DNA of 64,000 nt from positions 2,914,001-2,978,000 of the forward strand of contig NZ_CP080521.1 in NCBI RefSeq assembly GCF_019468565.1, written 5' to 3'. A program made the translations under genes and the position numbers. Below, one piece after another: positions 61,811 to 64,000 of this stretch. Position 1 is the stretch's first letter, and each line of letters opens with the position of its first letter. The DNA is from Pseudonocardia sp. DSM 110487 (GTDB lineage: Bacteria > Actinomycetota > Actinomycetes > Mycobacteriales > Pseudonocardiaceae). Below the pieces are notes generated by a model. That model was given only the letters and a program-made list of their open reading frames with translations, did not search any database and was not told the origin of the DNA.

Positions 61811-62664
61811 ACATCACCATGATCGGCTTGGGACCGATGGGCCAGGCCATGGCGCGGGCGTACCTCGCGGCAGGCCACCCGGTCACGGTCTGGAACCGCA
61901 CGGCGAGCCGCGCCGACGAGCTCGTCGCGGCGGGTGCGACCCGGGCCGCCACGCCGGCCGAGGCGGTGGCGGCGGGCCCGCTCGTGCTGCTCAGCCTCAC
62001 CCACTACGCCGCCATGTACGAGATCCTCGGCGACGTCGGCGACGCGCTGGCCGGAAAGGTCGTCGTCAACCTGAGCTCAGATACGCCGCAGGCATCGAGG
62101 GACGCCGCGGCCTGGCTCGCCGAGCGCGGGGCCGAGCTGCTGGTCGGCGGGATCATGGTGGGCGCCGACACGGTGGGCACGGAGGACGCGTACGTCTTCT
62201 ACAGCGGGCCGAGGTCGGTATTCGCCGACCACGAGCCCACCCTCCGGGTGATTGGGCGCCCGGACTACCGCGGCGCCGACCCGGCACTGGCTCAGCTGTT
62301 CTACCAGGCACTCGTGCACGTCTTCGTCACCACGTTGGCGGCGTTCGTGCAGGGTGCGGCGCTGCTCGGCACGGCGGGTGTCGCCGCGCGCGAGTACGCG
62401 CCGCTCGCGGACGAGCTCGTCCAGCTGGCGCGGTCGGCGTTCGGGATGGCGGCCACGAACATCGACGCGGACGACCACCCGGACGATGGCGCGTCCGCGC
62501 AGATGATGGCGGTGGGCGTCGACCACATCGCGGGCGCCGTAGCGGCCGCGGGCCAGGACGCGGCGCTCCCGGATGCCGTGAGGTCGCTCTACGACCGCAT
62601 GATCGCGGCCGGCTACGGAAAGGACTCCTGGACCCGCATGATCGACGTGATCAGGCCGGCTTGA
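61807..62664 (+). CDS. Imine reductase-like NAD(P)-dependent oxidoreductase (Tyr type)
   Basis: 285 residues from TTG 61807, overlapping the first reductase stop. The Rossmann motif is MIGLGPMGQAMARAYLAAG, followed by VWNRTASRADEL, NLSSDTPQASRDAAAWLAE and GGIMVGADTVGTEDAYV. At the position of the first enzyme's Asp170 it has Tyr166 (ALAQLFYQALVHVF). Tandem paralogues with Asp and Tyr at this place suggest different stereopreference or substrates. It converges with the DUF3140-like gene with a 14-base overlap. Confidence 0.82.
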   Translation: MNITMIGLGPMGQAMARAYLAAGHPVTVWNRTASRADELVAAGATRAATPAEAVAAGPLVLLSLTHYAAMYEILGDVGDALAGKVVVNLSSDTPQASRDAAAWLAERGAELLVGGIMVGADTVGTEDAYVFYSGPRSVFADHEPTLRVIGRPDYRGADPALAQLFYQALVHVFVTTLAAFVQGAALLGTAGVAAREYAPLADELVQLARSAFGMAATNIDADDHPDDGASAQMMAVGVDHIAGAVAAAGQDAALPDAVRSLYDRMIAAGYGKDSWTRMIDVIRPA

Positions 62665-62986
62665 GCGGGTCGTGCCCCAGCGACATCAGGCGGCGCCGCC
62701 ATCCGGCCTGGCCCGCCGTCGGCTCCAGGTCGTCGCGGCGCTGGGCGTGCACACGGTCCACCACGCGGCGCATCACGTCGGTGTCGTGCGGGGTGAGGTC
62801 CTGGCGGCGCTTGCCCAGGATGGCGAGCACCTGCTGCCCGGTCGGGGTTCCGGCCTGGTCGGGCAGCTCCTCGCCCTCCTCGCCCGCGTCGCGGGTGCGC
62901 AGCCACTCGGACAGCTCGCGCGAGGTCATGTTGACCACCCGGTGGAACTCGTCCCACAGCTCGTCGTCGACATCGGCCATGCCCAT
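62651..62986 (-). CDS. DUF3140-like protein
   Basis: 111 residues from ATG 62986, with ATG 62980 as alternative. The N-terminus (DDELWDEFHRVVNMTSRELS) and GQQVLAILGKRRQDLTPHDT with VMRRVVDRVHAQRRD are characteristic of a small conserved family annotated DUF3140 or DNA-binding-like. It is all-helical and charged, with no catalytic motif. Function is unknown. Confidence 0.75.
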   Translation of the reverse strand: MGMADVDDELWDEFHRVVNMTSRELSEWLRTRDAGEEGEELPDQAGTPTGQQVLAILGKRRQDLTPHDTDVMRRVVDRVHAQRRDDLEPTAGQAGWRRRLMSLGHDPLKPA

Positions 62987-63190
62987 CGCCTACCCGCGAT
63001 GGGGTGGGTCGACGCCTCAACATCGGCCGGCGTTACATCCGGGTGCGGGCCGCTCCCACCGGCGACGGTGGCGCGGCCGCTGATCACCGCCGGTCGCGGC
63101 GCGTTCCGGGGTTCCAATACGCAGGACTCGACCGCGCAGCAGCCGCACGACCGGCTCGCGGCTCGGGTGGCAGAGCCTAGGATCGGCGCC

Positions 63191-64000
63191 GTGACCTGGA
63201 CCGACCGCCTGGATCGGTGGATGCGGGCACACCCGGTCGTCCCGGACACCCTGCTCGCCCTGGCGATCGCCGCGGTCGTGGGGCCGCCTTCGCTCGACAT
63301 CCTCCAGGCGGCCAGGTCCCCGGCCTGGGTGCTGTGGGTGGCCGGTATTTGCGGGTCTGTCGTGGTTGCCACTGTCGCGATACGACGGATCGCCACCGGG
63401 GCCGCGTTCTTCCTCGCCAGCCTGGCCATGGTGGTGACCGTTGCGCTACCGAACACGATGGTGAACCCGGCAGGGCTGGGTCTGGCAGGGGCGAGCGGGA
63501 ACATGGAGATCCCGCTGTTCTTCCTGCCGTCGTCGGCGGTCTACCTGGTACTCCTGTACGCCGTCGCCGCGCAGCGCCCCCGGCCCAAGAGCCTGCTCGC
63601 CCTCGGGATCGGCGTGACCGGAGCGTTGCTGTGCACCGCGAGAACGGCGACGGGCTACGGCGCCCTCCCCGCAGGGTGGCTCACGTTGCTGCTGGCTGTC
63701 CTCGCACTGGTTGCGGCGGTGGCCGGCACGTGGGCCGTGGGCTGTTCGCATTTCGACCGGCGGCAGCGCCTGGTCGAGGCGGCTGCTCGAGCCGTCGAGC
63801 GCGCCGCGGCCGACGAACGCCAACGTATCGCCCGCGACATGCACGACATCGTTGCCCATTCCTTGGCCGTCATCGTGCGACAGGCCGAGGGCGGCTCGGC
63901 CATCGCCGCCAAGTCACCGGAGCGTGCGGCGCAGGCATTGTCCGTCATCGCCGGCGCCGCCCGGGAGGCTCTGGCCGACATGCGCGGCACGCTGCAGGTG
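63191..64000 (+). CDS. Sensor histidine kinase (HisKA_3), N-terminal part
   Basis: The first 270 codons from GTG 63191; the gene runs off the window end. Several hydrophobic segments (LLALAIAAVVGPPSLDIL, WVLWVAGICGSVVVATVAI, FFLASLAMVVTVALP, AVYLVLLYAVAAQ, WLTLLLAVLALVAAVAG) form a membrane sensor. They are followed by the dimerisation and phospho-acceptor motif DERQRIARDMHDIVAHSLAV with the phosphorylated His. It is of the same NarX/DegS class as the kinase at the left end of the window. A response regulator is expected just downstream. Confidence 0.92.
   Translation, partial: MTWTDRLDRWMRAHPVVPDTLLALAIAAVVGPPSLDILQAARSPAWVLWVAGICGSVVVATVAIRRIATGAAFFLASLAMVVTVALPNTMVNPAGLGLAGASGNMEIPLFFLPSSAVYLVLLYAVAAQRPRPKSLLALGIGVTGALLCTARTATGYGALPAGWLTLLLAVLALVAAVAGTWAVGCSHFDRRQRLVEAAARAVERAAADERQRIARDMHDIVAHSLAVIVRQAEGGSAIAAKSPERAAQALSVIAGAAREALADMRGTLQV

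Overview
The window is 64 kb of very GC-rich DNA with dense, tightly overlapping genes (ATGA, GTGA, TGATG and TTGA junctions), frequent GTG and TTG starts and many TetR, LysR, LacI, ECF-sigma, LuxR-type and SARP regulators. This points to an actinobacterial chromosome. The gene set (Ku, SARP/AfsR-like regulator, choline oxidase, imine reductases, DUF559 remnant) fits Pseudonocardiales such as Pseudonocardia, but that placement is inference. No rRNA, tRNA, CRISPR array, phage or complete insertion sequence was seen. The window opens inside one sensor histidine kinase gene and closes inside another.

Regions, left to right. 1-991: end of a NarL-type two-component system. 1088-4442: four translationally coupled genes for secreted and membrane proteins with duplicated His/Asp motifs; this is the best candidate for an undescribed system, probably metal handling. 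4628-10309: small membrane protein, FMN reductase and YceI under a clear promoter with an operator-like palindrome, TetR, GAF, RidA, and a TetR/ABC-exporter pair. 10314-14698: an overlapping operon (lipoprotein, 30-residue membrane peptide, DUF6766-like protein), phosphodiester glycosidase, coiled-coil membrane protein and a long Gly/Ser-rich protein. 14699-15722: about 1 kb without a credible gene, containing a long inverted repeat. 15723-20018: aldo/keto reductase with LysR, a small zinc-ribbon-like protein, Ku with an overlapping His-rich gene, and a decayed DUF559 gene.

20077-34665: rifampin-phosphotransferase-like enzyme, histidine ammonia-lyase, MFS/TetR pair, acyl-CoA dehydrogenase/TetR pair, an ECF sigma factor overlapping a triple-VOC protein, MFS, alpha/beta hydrolase, and a P-loop kinase overlapping threonine ammonia-lyase. 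34713-38674: small coiled-coil protein, Gfo/Idh/MocA oxidoreductase, MFS plus UBP zinc finger, divergent LysR. 38663-45576: a five-gene peptide ABC transporter operon with a gamma-glutamyltransferase inside it. 45701-49481: DHFR-family protein, a short-repeat cluster, an orphan LuxR-type regulator, and a LacI/MFS pair sharing an operator-like palindrome.

49595-56074: a choline-to-glycine-betaine operon (betaine aldehyde dehydrogenase, APC permease, choline oxidase) followed by a cNMP/CBS/nucleotidyltransferase protein. 56129-57521: MarR regulator, membrane protein and small secreted protein. 57616-62664: a large SARP-NB-ARC-TPR regulator divergent from two overlapping imine reductase genes, with a large palindrome between them. 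62651-64000: DUF3140-like protein and the start of a histidine kinase.

All functions are read from protein motifs and family knowledge; no database search was possible.
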